A stretch of 64,000 nt of DNA from NCBI RefSeq assembly GCF_002097535.1, contig NZ_CP020772.1, positions 744,001 to 808,000 of the forward strand. Reading direction: 5' to 3'. This stretch comes from Halobacillus mangrovi. Its GTDB lineage: Bacteria; Bacillota; Bacilli; Bacillales; Halobacillaceae. Below are positions 53,849-64,000 of the stretch, in pieces. A program made the translations under genes and the position numbers. Each line of letters starts with the position of its first letter. The first letter of the stretch is position 1. The notes beneath the pieces were generated by a model that saw only the letters and a program-made list of their open reading frames with translations, had not been told where the DNA came from and searched no databases.

Positions 53849-54994
53849 ATGCACTTACAGTTTACGGATGAACAACAAATGATGCGGAAAATGGTGCGGG
53901 ACTTTGCTGAAAAAGAGGTGGCTCCAGCTGTAGAGCGAATGGAGAGAGAAGACCGATTCCCTAAAGAACTGCTTCCAAAGATGGGAGAGCTTGGGCTAAT
54001 GGGGATTCCCATTCCTGAAAAATACGGCGGGGCAGAGATGGATTATACTTCTTACATCATCGCCATTCATGAACTCTCTAAAGTTAGCGGGACCCTTGGT
54101 GTGATCCTGTCTGTGCACACGTCTGTTGGCACGAATCCGATTTTGTATTTCGGAACAGAGGAGCAGAAGCAGAAATATATTCCAAAGCTGGCTTCAGGCG
54201 AATACTTAGGAGCTTTCGCCCTCACAGAGCCAAGCGCCGGTTCTGATGCAAGCAGTTTGAAAACCCGAGCAAAAAAACGCGACAATCACTACATTCTGAA
54301 CGGTTCAAAGGTATTTATCACAAACGGCGGTGAAGCAGATACGTTCATCGTATTTGCTAGAACAAACCCTGATGTTCCAACTGGAAAAGGGTTGAGTGCA
54401 TTCATTGTGGAGAGGGATACTCCGGGGTTTTCGATTGGAAAAGCAGAGAAAAAAATGGGCTTGCATGGATCCAGCACGGTTTCCTTGAATTTTGATCAAT
54501 GTGAAGTGCCAGCGTCTCAGCTTTTAGGGAAGGAAGGCGAAGGCTATAAAATTGCTCTATCCAACCTGAACATGGGCAGGATCGGAATCGCCGCGCAATC
54601 TCTCGGCATTGCAGAAGCAGCCCTTGAACATGCCACAGCTTACGCAAAAGAACGTGTCCAGTTCGGTCAGCCGATCGCGAAACTTCAAGGTATATCATTT
54701 AAGCTTGCTGACATGGCAACAGCCGTAGAAGCTTCCAAGCTGCTCGTATACAATGCAGCGTCTATGCAGCAACAAGGCGTGAAATGCGGCAAAGAAGTAT
54801 CCATGGCTAAACTGATGGCATCTAAAACAGCTGTAGACACAGCAATCGAGGCGGTCCAAATTCACGGTGGTTATGGTTATACAGAAGATTATGCCGTTGA
54901 ACGCTTCTTCAGAGATGCAAAGGTATGTGAAATTTATGAGGGAACAAGTGAGATCCAGCGAATTGTCGTTAGCAATCACTTGATCAGAGATTGA
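53849..54994 (+). CDS. Acyl-CoA dehydrogenase (MmgC-like)
   Basis: A 381-residue FAD enzyme that introduces the first double bond into acyl-CoA and passes electrons to ETF. Family motifs: [14 protein letters not shown] (flavin and substrate binding), [16 protein letters not shown], and the catalytic-base region [15 protein letters not shown] with the Glu near 364. It is paralogous to the next gene. AAGGGGAG favours the ATG at 53849 over the one at 53843. Chain-length preference cannot be read with certainty; short or branched chains are plausible given icmF downstream. Confidence 0.94.
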   Translation: MHLQFTDEQQMMRKMVRDFAEKEVAPAVERMEREDRFPKELLPKMGELGLMGIPIPEKYGGAEMDYTSYIIAIHELSKVSGTLGVILSVHTSVGTNPILYFGTEEQKQKYIPKLASGEYLGAFALTEPSAGSDASSLKTRAKKRDNHYILNGSKVFITNGGEADTFIVFARTNPDVPTGKGLSAFIVERDTPGFSIGKAEKKMGLHGSSTVSLNFDQCEVPASQLLGKEGEGYKIALSNLNMGRIGIAAQSLGIAEAALEHATAYAKERVQFGQPIAKLQGISFKLADMATAVEASKLLVYNAASMQQQGVKCGKEVSMAKLMASKTAVDTAIEAVQIHGGYGYTEDYAVERFFRDAKVCEIYEGTSEIQRIVVSNHLIRD

Positions 54995-55007
54995 GGAGGA
55001 TTTGAGG

Positions 55008-56150
55008 ATGAATTTTACTTTAACAGAAGAACAAGAAATGCTGCGCAAAATGGTTCGCGACTTTGCTAAAAATGAAGTTGAACCTACTGCGGCTGAACGT
55101 GATGAAGAAGAAAGGTTCGATCGTGAAATTTTCGATAAGATGGCAGAGCTTGGATTAACAGGGATCCCTTGGCCGGAAGAATACGGCGGAATAGGTTCGG
55201 ACTTCGTGAGCTATGTGATTGCGGTAGAAGAGCTGTCCCGTGTGTGTGCATCAACAGGGGTAACGCTATCAGCTCACATTTCTTTAGCCAGCTGGCCAAT
55301 CTTTAAATTCGGCAATGAGGAGCAGAAGAAAACGTATCTTTCCCAACTGGCTACCGGAGAAAAGCTAGGCGCCTATGCTCTATCTGAGCCAGGCGCAGGC
55401 AGTGACGTTTCTTCTATGAGAACGCAAGCAAAACTCGATGGAGACCACTACGTGCTGAATGGAAACAAAGTTTGGATTACAAACGGTGGTGTCGCTGACA
55501 TTTACATTGTTTTTGCTAAGACCGATCCAGAAGCAGGCAGTCGTGGCGTAAGTGCGTTTATCGTTGAAAAAGATACGCCAGGTTTCACGACAGGTAAGAA
55601 AGAAAAGAAACTAGGAATCCGTTCCTCTCCTACAACGGAATTGATTTTTGAAGATTGTAAAGTGCCAAAAGAAAACCTGCTTGGAGAAGAGGGGCAGGGA
55701 TTCAAAATCGCTATGATGACCCTTGATGGTGGACGAAACGGAATCGCTGCACAAGCCGTTGGTATTGCTCAAGGAGCCTTAGATGAGTCTGTTTCTTATT
55801 CAAAAGAAAGAGAGCAATTCGGCAAACCAATCGCTAAACTGCAAGGAATCTCCTTTAAGCTTGCCGATATGGCTACACAAATCGAGGCTTCAAGACTATT
55901 AACCTATCAAGCTGCTTACTTAGAATCAGAAGGACTACCGTACGCCAAAGCTTCTGCGATGGCGAAGCTTTATGCCGGGGATGCAGCGATGAAGATAACA
56001 ACAGAAGCCGTTCAAGTACACGGTGGGTATGGCTATACGAAAGATTATCCAGTTGAACGTTACATGCGTGACGCAAAAATCACCCAAATCTATGAAGGCA
56101 CCCAAGAAATCCAACGCCTCGTCATAGGTAGGATGGTAACGAAGGATTAG
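55008..56150 (+). CDS. acdA: Acyl-CoA dehydrogenase (AcdA-like)
   Basis: A 380-residue acyl-CoA dehydrogenase, second in tandem. It has [33 protein letters not shown], and the base region [16 protein letters not shown]. In B. subtilis acdA lies between fadF and rpoE, so this position matches, with extra genes added on both sides. GGAGG 9 bases before the ATG at 55008 fixes the start. No terminator follows; the 160-base gap to meaB contains a B-type repeat fragment. Confidence 0.94.
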   Translation: MNFTLTEEQEMLRKMVRDFAKNEVEPTAAERDEEERFDREIFDKMAELGLTGIPWPEEYGGIGSDFVSYVIAVEELSRVCASTGVTLSAHISLASWPIFKFGNEEQKKTYLSQLATGEKLGAYALSEPGAGSDVSSMRTQAKLDGDHYVLNGNKVWITNGGVADIYIVFAKTDPEAGSRGVSAFIVEKDTPGFTTGKKEKKLGIRSSPTTELIFEDCKVPKENLLGEEGQGFKIAMMTLDGGRNGIAAQAVGIAQGALDESVSYSKEREQFGKPIAKLQGISFKLADMATQIEASRLLTYQAAYLESEGLPYAKASAMAKLYAGDAAMKITTEAVQVHGGYGYTKDYPVERYMRDAKITQIYEGTQEIQRLVIGRMVTKD

Positions 56151-56260
56151 GCAATGGAGCCGGATAAGATTATGTGCCGAATTGCCTTGGTCAGCCCCTC
56201 GTATTGAGGGCCCAAGTGCGGAGGCGACTGACCAGCGTGTATAAACGGAGCTGCACTAAG
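56150..56260 (+). repeat. Repeat family B-like fragment (B4)
   Basis: ggagccggataag, then a small stem (cccctcgtattgaggg), then aagtgcggaggcgactg and ccagcg, which are the start landmarks of B elements. Confidence 0.6.
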
Positions 56261-56312
56261 GATTCGATTACTTTTTCATAGCTAAGATTGAAGATAGAAA
56301 GGTGACAAATTT

Positions 56313-57251
56313 ATGCATCCACTCGCTGAAAGGATTCAAAAACAGGATATGAGGGCTCTTGCCAAGGCCATCACATTAGTTGAAAACGACGATGAGAAAA
56401 AACTGGAACTGATGAGTGATATTTTTTCTATTAAGAAAAAAGCTCATTACATTGGTATTACCGGGTCACCTGGGGCGGGGAAAAGCTCCTTAATCAACAG
56501 GTTTCTTACTTATTTAAGAAGCCTGGATCTGACAGTCGCTGTCATTGCCGTTGATCCAACCAGTCCTTTCAGCGGAGGTTCTCTGCTTGGTGACCGCACT
56601 AGGATGAACCAGCACTTTATGGATCCTGGAATATTCATTCGCAGTATGGCTACAAGAGGTAGCTTAGGAGGTTTGGCAAGAGCCACTAAGGATGCGATTC
56701 GTGTCTGTGATGCCTATGGTTTTGACATCGTTCTTGTTGAAACAGTAGGCGTCGGGCAGTCAGAGCTCGATATTATGAAAGTTGTTGATACAACAGGTCT
56801 CGTTCTTACACCAAACAGTGGAGATGTCTTACAGATATTTAAAGCAGGGATTATGGAAATTGCTGATCTTTTCATTATTAATAAGGCGGATCTTCCTGGT
56901 GTAGAAAAGCTGAAGAACACATTAGAAGAATACATGATGATTGCTCAGCCTAAAGGCTGGCAGCCGCCGATCATTAAAACGATCTCCACAGAAAATGAAG
57001 GAATGGAGACGTTTTATGAAAAGGTGAATGCCCATCAGAATTACTTATACGAGACAGATCAAGGTCTTAAACAAAGAAAACAGCAATTAAAGTTGGAAGT
57101 CTACGAATTAATTCGAGAGGAAATTTGGCGTGAAGTGAAGGCAGAGATTGAAGAGGATCAAGAAAAACAGCAAGTGTTCCAAGATCCTAGTGCAGATCCT
57201 TATCAATTGGCCCGCTCCTGGTTTCAAGAATGGATGCGAAAAGGAGAATGA
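56313..57251 (+). CDS. meaB: MeaB/ArgK-type G3E GTPase
   Basis: A 312-residue SIMIBI GTPase that chaperones adenosylcobalamin delivery to acyl-CoA mutases. Walker A is GITGSPGAGKSSL (about 50-62), followed by VIAVDPTSPFSGGSLLGDR, the switch FIRSMATRGSLGG, ETVGVGQSELD and the base motif INKADLPG. A C-terminal dimerisation helix follows. Its presence beside IcmF, which contains its own fused GTPase, is notable. It ends two bases before the tetR-family start, so they are coupled. Confidence 0.94.
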   Translation: MHPLAERIQKQDMRALAKAITLVENDDEKKLELMSDIFSIKKKAHYIGITGSPGAGKSSLINRFLTYLRSLDLTVAVIAVDPTSPFSGGSLLGDRTRMNQHFMDPGIFIRSMATRGSLGGLARATKDAIRVCDAYGFDIVLVETVGVGQSELDIMKVVDTTGLVLTPNSGDVLQIFKAGIMEIADLFIINKADLPGVEKLKNTLEEYMMIAQPKGWQPPIIKTISTENEGMETFYEKVNAHQNYLYETDQGLKQRKQQLKLEVYELIREEIWREVKAEIEEDQEKQQVFQDPSADPYQLARSWFQEWMRKGE

Positions 57252-57253
57252 CG

Positions 57254-57886
57254 ATGGCCAAAAACCAAGTTCCTTCTTCAATAAAGGATGAAATGCTAGT
57301 TCTGAAGCGGCGTAACCAAATGGTTAGAGGCGCTGTATCACTTTTTATTGAAAAAGGTTTTCATAAGACGACTACAAGAGAAATTGCAAAAGCATCAGGT
57401 TTTAGTATTGGAACACTTTATGAATACATCCGTAAAAAAGAGGACGTGCTTTTTCTAGTCTGTGATTCGATCTACCAGCGAGTGAAAGAGAGAATGGAAG
57501 CCTCAATCGATCCTAACCAGGCAAGCATTCAAAGTCTTGTTCATGCGATTCGCTCGTATTTTCAGCTCATGGATGACATGCAAGATGAAGTGCTTGTCAT
57601 GTATCAGGAAGTTAAATCTTTGCCCCGTGATGCACAGGACTATGTTTTGCAAAAAGAAAGAGATATGGTAGCGATGCTCGAACAAGTCATTCTCAACAGT
57701 CTTTCTGAAAAACGGTCAGATCACGAAATTAAACTGATCGCAAATAACATATTTGTCCAGGGCCAGATGTGGGGGTTCAGACGCTGGATCTTGCAGCGGA
57801 CATTCACGCTTGAGTCTTATACAGAAACTCAAATTCAGCTGTTATTAGAAGGGTTAAACGAAACGGAAAAAGAAAGTTCTAAGTAA
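57254..57886 (+). CDS. TetR family transcriptional regulator
   Basis: A 210-residue repressor-type protein. The N-terminal helix-turn-helix is seen in AVSLFIEKGFHKTTTREIAKASGFSIGTLYEYIRKKED (given here as the span 28-64). The ligand domain is all-helical and acyl-CoA-responsive regulators share this layout. AAAAGGAG is 7 bases before the ATG at 57254. It lies between meaB and icmF and likely regulates this acyl-CoA operon, which is inference. It is not clearly FadR itself. Confidence 0.9.
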   Translation: MAKNQVPSSIKDEMLVLKRRNQMVRGAVSLFIEKGFHKTTTREIAKASGFSIGTLYEYIRKKEDVLFLVCDSIYQRVKERMEASIDPNQASIQSLVHAIRSYFQLMDDMQDEVLVMYQEVKSLPRDAQDYVLQKERDMVAMLEQVILNSLSEKRSDHEIKLIANNIFVQGQMWGFRRWILQRTFTLESYTETQIQLLLEGLNETEKESSK

Positions 57887-57901
57887 AGGAGGATATCGGA
57901 C

Positions 57902-60900
57902 ATGGAACAGCCGACGGTTTATCAACCGAAAAATCCCGTTCGATTCGTCACAGCTTCCAGTCTTTTTGATGGGCATGATGCTTCTATTAACATCATGCGC
58001 AGAATTTTACAATCGACTGGAGCGGAAGTGATTCACCTTGGTCACAATAGAGCAGTTGAAGACGTAGTCAATGCTGCCATTCAAGAAGATGCACAAGGTA
58101 TTGCTATTTCTTCCTATCAGGGAGGACACGTCGAGTATTTCAAATACATGGTAGATTTATTGGAGCAAAAAGGTGCAGGTCATATCCGCGTGTATGGAGG
58201 CGGAGGTGGAGTGATTATCCCCAGGGAAATTAGAGAGCTTCATGAATATGGAGTGGCTCGAGTATTTTCTCCTGAAGATGGTAGATCTCTTGGACTGCAA
58301 GGTATGATAAATCTCATGATCGAAGAGTGTGACTTTTTGCCGCCATTGAATGTTGAAAAAAGTGTGGCAGAGCTCTCTGGAGGAAACCATCAGGCCATCG
58401 CCCGGTTCATCACCTATGTGGAGAACACTCCGAAGGAAGAGCGTGAAGCTGTAGCCGCTTTTGAAACCGCTGTCAAAAACACAGTAGATAAAAAAGTTCC
58501 TGTTCTCGGAATCACAGGGACAGGAGGAGCGGGTAAAAGCTCACTGACTGATGAGCTAATCAGAAGATTTATCAATGAGATTCCGGATAAGAAGATTGCT
58601 ATTTTGTCAGTCGACCCTACCAAAAAGAAAACGGGAGGAGCACTTCTAGGAGATCGAATCCGTATGAATGCGATTTTTAATCCGCGTGTTTATATGAGAT
58701 CGATGGCGACAAGGGACGCGAGCTCAGAGCTCTCTAAATCAATCGAAGAAGCGATCCAAGTGGTAAAAGCAGCAGGTTTTGATTTTATTATCGTAGAAAC
58801 GAGCGGAATCGGTCAGGGCGATGCAGCCATTACGGATGTAACAGACTTGTCCATGTACGTGATGACGGCTGAATTCGGTGCTCCATCTCAATTAGAAAAA
58901 ATCGACATGATTGATTTTGCTGATTTTATTGTCATTAATAAGTTTGAGCAAAAAGGTTCTGAGGACGCGATGAACCAGGTCCGCAAGCAGTATCAGCGCA
59001 GTCACATGCTCTTCCATGACGATGCTTCGAAATTCCCTGTTTTCGGTACAATCGCCAGTCAATTTAATGATCCAGGTACAAACACGCTTTTCGCTGCCAT
59101 TGTTGATCAGTTGAATGAAAGATATTCTTGGCAGGATCAAACATCACTTGAGCGTGTCGATAAAGTAGAAAAACAGAATGTCATTATCCCAAATGAACGG
59201 AAGCAATACTTGCGTGATATCTCTCTTGCCGTTCGAAATTATCATAAAAAGACAGAAGATCAAGCAGAAAAAGCTCGCAAACTTTACCAATTGAAAGGTA
59301 CGTTGGAAGAGTTGACAGATGAAGAGACGAAGGCGAGTATTGAGCGCTTGATTGAGGATTACGAGAAGTCCATTGACCGTGAGGCAAAAGAGAAATTAGA
59401 GGATTGGGATGGATTGCACGAACGTTACAGTGGGGACACGTACACGTTTAAAGTGCGGAATAAGGAAATTACGATGGATCTCACGACAGAAAGTCTATCA
59501 GGTTTGAAAATTCCTAAAGTCGCTTTGCCTAACTACTCAGATTGGGGAGACCGTTTGACATGGCTGCTTCGTGAAAATGTTCCAGGCGCTTTTCCTTTTA
59601 CAGCTGGAGTTTTTCCATTTAAGCGAAAAGGAGAAGATCCAAAGCGTCAGTTCGCTGGAGAAGGTACACCGGAACGTACCAACCGACGCTTCCACTATCT
59701 TTCAGAAGGTGACGATGCTAAACGTTTGAGTACGGCCTTTGACTCCGTAACCTTATACGGGGAAGACCCAGATGAGCGCCCGGATATTTACGGAAAAGTT
59801 GGCGAGAGCGGTGTGAACATTTGTACGTTGGAAGATATGAAGAAATTGTATGACGGTTTTGACCTTGTTGATCCAACGACATCGGTTTCAATGACGATCA
59901 ATGGTCCGGCACCAATCATTCTGGCGATGTTCTTCAATACAGCGATCGACCAGCAAATGAATAAATTCCGCGAAGAAAATGGCCGTGAGCCTAACGAAGA
60001 AGAAGCGGCTCAAATTAAAGCGGAAACGATCCACGTTGTCCGCGGAACTGTCCAGGCGGATATCTTGAAAGAAGACCAGGGGCAGAACACATGTATTTTC
60101 TCAACGGAATTCGCGTTAAGGATGATGGGTGATATCCAACAGTATTTTATTGATCATCAAGTGCGTAATTATTATTCCGTATCTATTTCTGGCTATCACA
60201 TTGCAGAAGCTGGAGCAAATCCAATTTCACAACTTGCATTCACACTTGCGAACGGCTTTACCTATGTCGAGTATTATTTAAGTCGCGGTATGGATATCAA
60301 TAAATTTGCACCGAACCTTTCGTTCTTCTTCTCAAACGGCCTTGATCCAGAATATACAGTCATGGGTCGCGTGGCCAGAAGAATCTGGGCGATTGTCATG
60401 AAAGAAAAATACGGAGCGAACGAGCGAAGCCAGAAGTTGAAATACCATATTCAAACCTCCGGCCGATCCTTACACGCTCAGGAGATTGACTTTAACGATA
60501 TTCGTACAACGTTGCAAGCGTTAATTGCGATTCAGGATAATTGTAATTCCTTGCACACGAACTCATATGATGAAGCAATCACGACACCGACCGAAGAGTC
60601 TGTCCGTCGTGCAATGGCGATCCAAATGATCATCAGTAAGGAATTCGGATTGACGAAAAACGAGAACTCCCTGCAAGGTTCCTATATCATTCGTGAACTG
60701 ACAGACCTCGTAGAGGAAGCCGTTTTACAAGAATTCGAACGCATTAATGATCGCGGCGGGGTTCTTGGAGCAATGGAACGTCAATATCAAAGAGGCAAAA
60801 TACAAGAAGAATCCCTCTATTATGAAGGGAAAAAACACTCTGGAGAGCTTCCGATTGTTGGCGTGAACACCTATTTGAATCCGAACCCGCCATCTGAAGA

Positions 60901-61147
60901 GCAAATCGACTCTATGGAATTAGCAAGAGCTTCTAAAGAAGAAAAAGAGCACCAGATCGCCGAGCTTAGAAACTTCCAGGAAGCACACGAAGATCACGCA
61001 GAGGAAGCCTTAGAGCGTTTGAAGCAAGTAGCGAGCGGAGGCGGAAACATTTTTGAAGAATTAATGGAAACCGTTAAAGTCGCAAGCCTCGGCCAAATCA
61101 CAAACGCCCTCTACCAGGTTGGAGGACAATATAGAAGGAATATGTAA
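57902..61147 (+). CDS. icmF: Fused isobutyryl-CoA mutase IcmF
   Basis: A 1081-residue adenosylcobalamin enzyme that interconverts isobutyryl-CoA and n-butyryl-CoA. Order: B12-binding domain (about 12-145, [15 protein letters not shown] with the lower-ligand His, then GGGGVIIP), MeaI-type G-domain (about 200-420, [42 protein letters not shown]), a linker, then the TIM-barrel mutase (about 540-1081, [41 protein letters not shown]). The phenylalanine in GVFPF instead of the tyrosine of methylmalonyl-CoA mutases supports isobutyryl specificity. AAAGGAGG precedes the ATG. Confidence 0.95.
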   Translation: MEQPTVYQPKNPVRFVTASSLFDGHDASINIMRRILQSTGAEVIHLGHNRAVEDVVNAAIQEDAQGIAISSYQGGHVEYFKYMVDLLEQKGAGHIRVYGGGGGVIIPREIRELHEYGVARVFSPEDGRSLGLQGMINLMIEECDFLPPLNVEKSVAELSGGNHQAIARFITYVENTPKEEREAVAAFETAVKNTVDKKVPVLGITGTGGAGKSSLTDELIRRFINEIPDKKIAILSVDPTKKKTGGALLGDRIRMNAIFNPRVYMRSMATRDASSELSKSIEEAIQVVKAAGFDFIIVETSGIGQGDAAITDVTDLSMYVMTAEFGAPSQLEKIDMIDFADFIVINKFEQKGSEDAMNQVRKQYQRSHMLFHDDASKFPVFGTIASQFNDPGTNTLFAAIVDQLNERYSWQDQTSLERVDKVEKQNVIIPNERKQYLRDISLAVRNYHKKTEDQAEKARKLYQLKGTLEELTDEETKASIERLIEDYEKSIDREAKEKLEDWDGLHERYSGDTYTFKVRNKEITMDLTTESLSGLKIPKVALPNYSDWGDRLTWLLRENVPGAFPFTAGVFPFKRKGEDPKRQFAGEGTPERTNRRFHYLSEGDDAKRLSTAFDSVTLYGEDPDERPDIYGKVGESGVNICTLEDMKKLYDGFDLVDPTTSVSMTINGPAPIILAMFFNTAIDQQMNKFREENGREPNEEEAAQIKAETIHVVRGTVQADILKEDQGQNTCIFSTEFALRMMGDIQQYFIDHQVRNYYSVSISGYHIAEAGANPISQLAFTLANGFTYVEYYLSRGMDINKFAPNLSFFFSNGLDPEYTVMGRVARRIWAIVMKEKYGANERSQKLKYHIQTSGRSLHAQEIDFNDIRTTLQALIAIQDNCNSLHTNSYDEAITTPTEESVRRAMAIQMIISKEFGLTKNENSLQGSYIIRELTDLVEEAVLQEFERINDRGGVLGAMERQYQRGKIQEESLYYEGKKHSGELPIVGVNTYLNPNPPSEEQIDSMELARASKEEKEHQIAELRNFQEAHEDHAEEALERLKQVASGGGNIFEELMETVKVASLGQITNALYQVGGQYRRNM

Positions 61148-61152
61148 ATTAG

Positions 61153-61258
61153 AAAAGCGGAAACACTCCGGGAGACACGACAAGCATAAGACAAAGAACG
61201 CAGTGAGGTGTTTTTCCTCACGGGGATCTTTGACTTATGTCTCGAGTGTCTGAGTGTT
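61153..61258 (+). repeat. Long imperfect hairpin after icmF
   Basis: aaacactccgggagacac, aagcataagacaaaga on the left and tctttgacttatgtct, gtgtctgagtgttg on the right pair with each other. An inner gtgagg / cctcac stem caps it. It may act as the icmF 3' end. Confidence 0.65.
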
Positions 61259-61272
61259 GGAGCTAGACAACA

Positions 61273-61427
61273 TTAAGTGCGGAGGCGACTGTCCAGCGAC
61301 GTACGAACTGGACTGAGCTGGAGGAGATAAAGGAAACACGAAGAACGGAGTGATTCGATGTTGACTTATCGTACAGAAGCGAGGGAAGTTACGCTAGTCG
61401 CTAGGAGCCGCAGCCGGATAGAGATAA
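61273..61427 (+). repeat. Repeat family B, complete copy (B2)
   Basis: Starts aagtgcggaggcgactgtcc, ends cgcagccggataga, and contains the roughly 100-base core shared with B1. Confidence 0.8.
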
Positions 61428-61460
61428 GTGCGGAGGCGACTGTCCAGCGACGTACGAACG
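61427..61460 (+). repeat. Repeat family B, start of another copy (B3)
   Basis: aagtgcggaggcgactgtcc followed by agcgacgtacgaac repeats the first 33 bases of B2 and then breaks off. Confidence 0.75.
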
Positions 61461-61478
61461 CAATTAAACTAAACCATA

Positions 61479-61605
61479 ACTCCTTAACGTAGTAAGATAG
61501 CGCCCTAACTTGAGGCAATTGCCCCTTAACGCAAACCTATTGTGCCCTAACTCACGCCATTAGCGACTTAACGCCTAGCAATAGCACCCTAACGACAACT
61601 CCACC
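61479..61605 (+). repeat. 21-bp degenerate tandem repeat, about six units
   Basis: Units begin at 61479, 61501, 61522, 61543, 61564 and 61585. Each has a core of (C)CYTAACK near its start and most end in ATTG or ATAG/TTAG; examples are cgccctaacttgaggcaatt and cgacttaacgcctagcaata. Confidence 0.8.
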
Positions 61606-61614
61606 TTTCTTATG

Positions 61615-61652
61615 AAAAAAGCGCCCTGCCTTATAAAGACAGGGCGCTTAAA
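61615..61652 (-). terminator. Terminator of the minus-strand gene at 61696-62013
   Basis: aagcgccctg / cagggcgctt stem followed on the minus strand by TTTTTT. Confidence 0.88.
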
Positions 61653-61695
61653 TTATCGAAAAGTGTAACCATACTGTTTTTCTACTTTCTAAAAA

Positions 61696-62013
61696 TCAGT
61701 GCCCTCCACCGATCTGGTCTTTATCATGAGCCTGGTTGATTTCGGTTACATAGGGCTTCTTCATTCCATACCATTCATAAGTAACGTTGTAATGCTCACC
61801 TGTTTCAAGAAGCATCCAAGTACTTGTATCTTTCACATGCAGCTTTTTATCATTGAGATGAATGTAGTAACCGTCTTCATGATGAGTTTTTTCAGTCAGG
61901 GTTGCTTCTTCCAGGTGCTTAGAGTGAATCATCCCGTAGTTGTAAGTCAGCCAGATTGCAAGTATTGCTACTATAATGATCGTTGCAATCCAGTTAAAGG
62001 GGTGGGTTTTCAT
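61696..62013 (-). CDS. Single-pass membrane protein of unknown function
   Basis: A 105-residue protein with one N-terminal helix (about 9-28, IATIIIVAILAIWLTYNYG) and an 75-residue external part rich in His, Lys and acidic residues (KTHHEDGYYIHLNDKKLHV, then KDQIGGGH). The external part looks like a small beta domain. I do not recognise the family. AAAGGAGAG precedes the ATG. Divergent from rpoE; its own terminator follows. Confidence 0.72.
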   Translation of the reverse strand: MKTHPFNWIATIIIVAILAIWLTYNYGMIHSKHLEEATLTEKTHHEDGYYIHLNDKKLHVKDTSTWMLLETGEHYNVTYEWYGMKKPYVTEINQAHDKDQIGGGH

Positions 62014-62169
62014 AATACTTCTCTCCTTTATGTTCGTCCATTGCCTTCTATTATTTTAAATTAAAATAAAGCGAACACCAAGTTTCATGTCTATCATTAG
62101 TTTGTTTAAGGTGTTTATTTTCATGTAGGTTTGGTTAGAAAGTTAAAAGAAGAACCTTCTATTATCTAT

Positions 62170-62198
62170 TTGATTTTTATAAGGTCAAAACATATAAT
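62170..62198 (+). promoter_or_regulatory. Sigma-A promoter of rpoE
   Basis: TTGATT and TATAAT separated by 17 bases, about 70 bases before the rpoE ribosome binding site and start. Confidence 0.7.
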
Positions 62199-62276
62199 GG
62201 ATGGTATGATTAAATGTGATTCGTATGCCTGTGTGGCCATTTATTCTATATATTGAATATAAAGGAGTGCTGGATC

Positions 62277-62816
62277 GTGAGCTTAAAAGAACTGAGCCAA
62301 GAGCAAATTGATGAAATTTCTATGATTGACCTTGCAACGATCATTTTAGAAGAAGAGAAAGAAGCGATTGATTTCAATGAAATCTTCAACCGAATTGCTT
62401 CTATGAAAGGTTTCAGTGAGAAGCAGAAAGAAGAGTACATTGCGCAATTTTACACTGACATGAACATCGATGGCATGTTCATGACGATCGGGACAAATAA
62501 ATGGGGGCTTAAGCACTGGTACCCTGTAGAACAAATGGAAGAAGAAATTGCCAACCTTCCACAGAAACGTAAGAAGAAAAAGAAGAAGAAGAAACCTTCC
62601 AAGCTTCTTGAAGATGAACTTGGAGTTTCAGAATACGATGCTGATGACGATGATCTGGAAGAGGATCTTGATCTTACAGATGAAGATTTAGACCTGGATG
62701 ATGATGAAGATGATTTTGAAGGTGACTATGAAGATGATGACCTCGACGAAGAGGAAGAAGAAATCGTAGAGGATGACATCAGCTTTATTGGAGACGACGA
62801 AGAGAACGAAGAATAA
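62277..62816 (+). CDS. rpoE: DNA-directed RNA polymerase delta subunit
   Basis: A 179-residue delta subunit specific to Firmicutes RNA polymerase. The folded N-terminal HARE-HTH domain (about 1-90) includes IDLATIILEEEKEAIDFNEIF and TIGTNKWGLKHWYPVEQ. A lysine run (R then eight K) follows, then an 80-residue disordered tail almost wholly Asp and Glu. The tail displaces nucleic acids and speeds polymerase recycling in B. subtilis. GGAG 9 bases before the GTG at 62277 decides the start. It precedes pyrG as in other Bacillaceae. Confidence 0.95.
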   Translation: MSLKELSQEQIDEISMIDLATIILEEEKEAIDFNEIFNRIASMKGFSEKQKEEYIAQFYTDMNIDGMFMTIGTNKWGLKHWYPVEQMEEEIANLPQKRKKKKKKKKPSKLLEDELGVSEYDADDDDLEEDLDLTDEDLDLDDDEDDFEGDYEDDDLDEEEEEIVEDDISFIGDDEENEE

Positions 62817-62829
62817 TTCTGCTGGATGG

Positions 62830-62858
62830 TTGACTTTCAAAAGTCAAATCAGTACAAT
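62830..62858 (+). promoter_or_regulatory. pyrG promoter
   Basis: TTGACT and TACAAT with 17 bases between; transcription should begin 8 bases on at GGGCTC (62866). A perfect palindrome ttgacttt-ca-aaagtcaa overlaps the -35. Confidence 0.75.
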
Positions 62859-62865
62859 CTTATTT

Positions 62866-62930
62866 GGGCTCTTTAATTTCTTAAACGAAATGTTCAAACG
62901 CTCCCCGCGCGGTGGGGAGCGTTTTTTATT
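62866..62930 (+). promoter_or_regulatory. CTP-sensing pyrG leader and attenuator
   Basis: The transcript would start GGGCUC and contains a terminator hairpin acgctcccc / ggggagcgt with T6. In B. subtilis low CTP causes extra G residues to be added at such a start; the poly-G pairs with the pyrimidine arm of the terminator and lets pyrG be read. The same parts are seen here. Confidence 0.8.
62898..62930 (+). terminator. Terminator downstream of rpoE, pyrG attenuator
   Basis: aacgctcccc / ggggagcgtt stem with T6; closes rpoE transcription and serves as attenuator for pyrG. Confidence 0.9.
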
Positions 62931-62967
62931 TTTTTAAGCCTTCCTTATCATTACTTTGCTTAAATAG

Positions 62968-64000
<1,033 letters not shown>

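Larger units (their letters stand above)
61148..61614. other. Gene-free stretch with hairpin, B repeats and tandem array
   Basis: About 470 bases of structured non-coding DNA: a long imperfect hairpin (61153-61258), B2 and B3 repeats, then a 21-bp tandem array. No gene is supportable. Confidence 0.75.

Noticed and set aside
61479..61605. Tandem units considered as a CRISPR array
   Set aside because: Units are 21 bp with degenerate cores and no constant repeat alternating with unique spacers, and no cas genes are present.

Overview
The window looks like a chromosomal segment from a low-GC Gram-positive, endospore-forming member of the Bacillaceae, probably a moderately halophilic genus close to Halobacillus. 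The reasons are strong GGAGG-type ribosome binding sites, germination and cortex-lysis genes (cwlJ, gerQ), an octanoyl transfer gene (lipL), coproheme decarboxylase (hemQ), the delta subunit of RNA polymerase, and many acidic proteins including a very acidic secreted protease. The genus assignment is inference. From about 26 kb to the end, the gene order follows the B. subtilis ywaF-ywd-ywf-ywg-ywh-ywi-ywj-rpoE-pyrG arm. No rRNA, tRNA, CRISPR array, phage or transposase gene was recognised.

Left part (1-26 kb) is less syntenic. It holds the end of a photolyase, a DUF2254 membrane protein, an M29 aminopeptidase, an acyltransferase, GNAT acetyltransferases, a DJ-1/PfpI protein, a YjiH permease and a DUF523-DUF1722 protein. 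These are followed by a fructosamine kinase, a secreted M6 metalloprotease, an AarF kinase with a phasin-like partner, and a three-gene heme-copper oxidase (subunits II-I-III). A TAXI-type TRAP transporter, gamma-glutamyltransferase and an M14 carboxypeptidase complete it. Several are secreted or uptake functions that fit peptide and amino-acid scavenging.

Middle part (26-49 kb): ywaF with a GNAT gene, a four-cysteine mini-protein, an NSS sodium symporter, ywdI and ywdK. Then the cwlJ-gerQ spore operon behind a sigma-E-like promoter, hemQ, pta, lipL, ywfO-ywgA, an orphan fused ABC permease, ywhD, a YolD protein, pbpG, speE-speB, ywiB-argS, an XapX mini-gene and a phospholipase-D type cardiolipin synthase.

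Right part (49-62 kb) is a fatty-acid and branched acyl-CoA catabolic block: fadF, thiolase, hydroxyacyl-CoA dehydrogenase, two acyl-CoA dehydrogenases, a MeaB-type GTPase, a TetR regulator and fused isobutyryl-CoA mutase IcmF. A FadR-like operator overlaps the fadF promoter and a perfect catabolite-responsive element sits before the thiolase, so both fatty-acid and carbon-catabolite control are likely. The window ends with rpoE and the first third of a kilobase-scale pyrG, preceded by a promoter and attenuator of the CTP-sensing kind known in B. subtilis.

The most unusual content is non-coding. Two families of dispersed structured repeats (A, about 125 bp with terminal inverted repeats; B, about 155 bp) occupy most long gene-free stretches. 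In one place a B element is nested inside an A element. A separate 21-bp degenerate tandem array lies downstream of icmF. No clearly new protein system was found; the repeats, the orphan double permease and the MeaB plus IcmF pairing are the best candidates for follow-up.
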